This document shows, piece after piece, positions 22,008 to 23,605 of a DNA stretch of 23,605 bases. Origin of the DNA: CAXMNX01 sp964194845 (GTDB taxonomy: Bacteria; Pseudomonadota; Alphaproteobacteria; Rhodobacterales; Rhodobacteraceae); the NCBI GenBank assembly GCA_964194845.1, contig CAXMNX010000096.1:1-23605 (forward strand), in the 5' to 3' direction. Below the pieces are notes generated by a model that saw only the letters and a program-made list of their open reading frames with translations, had not been told where the DNA came from and did no database searches. Each line of letters opens with the position of its first letter. Position 1 is the first letter of the stretch. Both the position numbers and the translations under genes were made by a program.

Positions 22008-23507
22008 ATGCAAGAAATCCCGCATTTCGTGAATGGCGACCGCATGACCGGAAATTCCGGACGCGTTGCTGATATTTTCAACCCGGCGACCGGCGAGGTT
22101 CAGGCACAGGTTGCACTTGCCTCGAAGGCCGAAGTTGATGCAGCGATTGCAAGTGCCGCCGAAGCACAGAAAGCCTGGGGGGCGACCAATCCCCAACGCC
22201 GCGCACGGGTAATGATGGCTTTCGTTCAGCTACTTAACCGCGACATGGACAAGCTCGCCGAGGCGCTTTCCCGCGAACACGGAAAGACGATCCCCGACGC
22301 CAAGGGCGACGTTCAGCGCGGGCTTGAAGTTATCGAATTTTGCATTGGAGCGCCGCAACTGCTGAAAGGTGATTTTACCGACAGCGCCGGTCCTGGCATC
22401 GACATGTATTCGATGCGCCAGCCTTTGGGTGTTGTGGCAGGCATCACGCCGTTCAACTTCCCCGCCATGATTCCGTTGTGGAAAATGGGGCCAGCGCTGT
22501 CCTGTGGCAACGCGTTCATCCTGAAACCAAGCGAGCGCGACCCATCTGTCCCGTTGATGCTGGCGGAATTGATGAAGGAAGCGGGCCTGCCAGACGGGGT
22601 GCTGCAAGTTGTCAACGGTGACAAGGAAGCGGTTGACGCCATTCTGGACAACCCGACCGTGCACGCTGTTGGCTTCGTCGGTTCAACGCCTATCGCCGAA
22701 TATATCTACGGGCGGGCCTGTTCGAACGGCAAGCGCGCACAGTGTTTCGGCGGCGCGAAGAACCACATGATCGTGATGCAGGACGCCGATCTGGATCAAG
22801 CGGCTGACGCACTCGTCGGGTCGGGATTTGGCGCGGCGGGCGAACGCTGTATGGCCATTTCGGTCGCGGTTCCAGTCGGCGACGAAACTGCTGACCGGCT
22901 GATTGAAAAGCTTGTTCCCCGGATCGAGAAACTCAAGGTCGGCCCCTACACGGCAGGCGACGACGTTGACTACGGCCCGGTCGTGACTGCGGCCGCAAAG
23001 GCAAATATACAGCGCCTTGTCGAGACAGGTATCGACCAGGGCGCCAAACTGGTCATCGATGGCCGCGACTTCAATCTGCAAGGGTATGAAGATGGCTTCT
23101 TCGTCGGACCACACCTTTTCGACCATGTGACCCGCGACATGGATATCTACAAATACGAAATTTTCGGCCCCGTCCTCTCGACCGTCCGTGCCCAAAGCTA
23201 TGAAGAAGCATTGGCGCTGGCGATGGATCATGAATATGGCAACGGCACTGCAATCTTCACCCGCGACGGTGACACTGCGCGCGACTTCGCAAACCGGATC
23301 AACATCGGCATGGTCGGTATCAACGTGCCAATTCCGGTGCCGCTCGCCTATCACACTTTTGGCGGCTGGAAGAAATCGCACTTCGGCGATCTGAACCAGC
23401 ACGGGCCGGACGCATTTCGCTTCTACACGCGAACAAAGACCATCACCTCGCGCTGGCCAAGCGGCCTTAAGGAAGGCGGCGAGTTCCATTTCAAGCAAAT
23501 GGACTGA
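22008..23507 (+). CDS. mmsA: CoA-acylating methylmalonate-semialdehyde dehydrogenase
   Basis: MmsA oxidises methylmalonate semialdehyde (and malonate semialdehyde) to propionyl-CoA (or acetyl-CoA) with NAD and CoA, in valine and inositol breakdown. The 499 residues match the family. Visible are ITPFNFPAMIPLWKMGPAL (146-164, Asn150), FVGSTPIAEYIY (223-234), FGGAKNHMIVMQDADLD (247-263) and the catalytic loop GERCMAIS with Cys281. The family replaces the general-base Glu of other aldehyde dehydrogenases, and the same position here is within the FGGAKN stretch. AAGGAGG precedes the ATG at 22008; the longer frame to 21768 runs through the lysR start. It is followed after 60 bases by a probable second catabolic gene. 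Confidence 0.96.
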   Translation: MQEIPHFVNGDRMTGNSGRVADIFNPATGEVQAQVALASKAEVDAAIASAAEAQKAWGATNPQRRARVMMAFVQLLNRDMDKLAEALSREHGKTIPDAKGDVQRGLEVIEFCIGAPQLLKGDFTDSAGPGIDMYSMRQPLGVVAGITPFNFPAMIPLWKMGPALSCGNAFILKPSERDPSVPLMLAELMKEAGLPDGVLQVVNGDKEAVDAILDNPTVHAVGFVGSTPIAEYIYGRACSNGKRAQCFGGAKNHMIVMQDADLDQAADALVGSGFGAAGERCMAISVAVPVGDETADRLIEKLVPRIEKLKVGPYTAGDDVDYGPVVTAAAKANIQRLVETGIDQGAKLVIDGRDFNLQGYEDGFFVGPHLFDHVTRDMDIYKYEIFGPVLSTVRAQSYEEALALAMDHEYGNGTAIFTRDGDTARDFANRINIGMVGINVPIPVPLAYHTFGGWKKSHFGDLNQHGPDAFRFYTRTKTITSRWPSGLKEGGEFHFKQMD

Positions 23508-23520
23508 CACACCGCAGATC

Positions 23521-23548
23521 GGCGAAGCGCCCGGAAATGTGCTTCGCC
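23521..23548 (+). repeat. hairpin in the gap after mmsA
   Basis: GGCGAAGC (23521-23528) pairs exactly with GCTTCGCC (23541-23548); the next two bases can extend the stem with a C-G and a G-U pair, leaving an 8-base loop. No T run follows, so it is more likely an mRNA-stability or attenuating hairpin than a terminator. Confidence 0.5.
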
Positions 23549-23567
23549 TCGCGCGGCAGAGGATCAA

Positions 23568-23605
23568 ATGTCAAATCGCCGAAAAGTAGTTCTGACCTGC
23601 GCCAT
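23568..23605 (+). CDS. 5' end of a probable BKACE-family (3-keto-5-aminohexanoate cleavage-like) gene, cut by the window edge
   Basis: Only twelve complete codons are present: MSNRRKVVLTCA. GAGG lies 6 bases upstream of the ATG. BKACE beta-keto acid cleavage enzymes typically begin with a short basic lead and then K-V-(I/V)-(I/L)-TCA, followed by VTG, so the visible part fits this family. It is co-directional with mmsA 60 bases upstream. The call is an extrapolation from very few residues; another protein with a similar start is possible. Confidence 0.45.
   Translation, partial: MSNRRKVVLTCA

Noticed and set aside
22683..23567. 294-residue minus-strand frame opposite mmsA
   Set aside because: Typical long antisense shadow in a GC-rich coding gene; no domain or start signal.
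1..23605. CRISPR arrays, insertion sequences, tRNA or rRNA genes
   Set aside because: I found no regularly spaced repeats, transposase or terminal inverted repeats, and no tRNA cloverleaf apart from the tRNA-like part of tmRNA.

Overview
The window looks like chromosome of an alphaproteobacterium, most likely a Rhodobacterales (Rhodobacteraceae-type) relative. The support is a circularly permuted two-piece tmRNA gene with a tag close to the Rhodobacter type, an alphaproteobacterial SspB with its C-terminal ClpX-binding tail, the fumC/DUF4169/ribbon-helix-helix gene string, a DUF1476 F1-ATPase inhibitor (zeta) gene, an RNase E with an insertion inside its S1 domain, and a DctD-type regulator without a GAFTGA loop. 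Nearly all of it reads as compact housekeeping chromosome; I see no transposase, integrase, CRISPR array, tRNA or rRNA.

Layout, left to right. 1-326 holds the permuted ssrA (tmRNA) with its promoter, invisible to protein-based annotation. 486-2542 is a translationally coupled chromate-resistance pair (rhodanese-ChrB protein and ChrA transporter). 2621-3763 holds sspB and a conserved-looking unknown gene. 3862-5656 is fumC followed by two tiny genes coupled by 4-base overlaps (DUF4169 and an RHH protein). On the minus strand, 5615-9153 holds ccdA, a membrane-anchored alpha/beta-hydrolase-like gene and a cytochrome P450, the last two overlapping by 4 bases. tusA (plus, 9260-9487) converges with rne (RNase E, minus, 9497-12127). 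A non-coding stretch of about 490 bases upstream of rne carries a plausible promoter and two strong hairpins. Further minus-strand genes are dctD and dctB (12621-15729) and purQ, purS and purC (15761-17440). Divergent from purC come the DUF1476 gene with a clear intrinsic terminator and a short MprF-like gene (plus, to 19961), which converges on coaD (minus). A CBS-domain gene and a LysR regulator (minus) follow; the regulator is divergent from mmsA (22008-23507). The window ends just inside a probable BKACE-family gene.

How the parts relate. tmRNA tags stalled nascent proteins with a peptide ending in LAA, and SspB delivers such proteins to ClpXP; both lie within 3.1 kb here. CcdA and TusA both act in thiol/sulfur handling and are divergently arranged. 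purC-purS-purQ encode consecutive purine-synthesis functions. The LysR/mmsA divergent pair shares a 95-base control region with nested palindromes. The points most worth a second look are the permuted tmRNA, the GAFTGA-less DctD, the rne leader, the mmsA operator-like palindromes and the coupled P450/hydrolase pair of unknown substrate.
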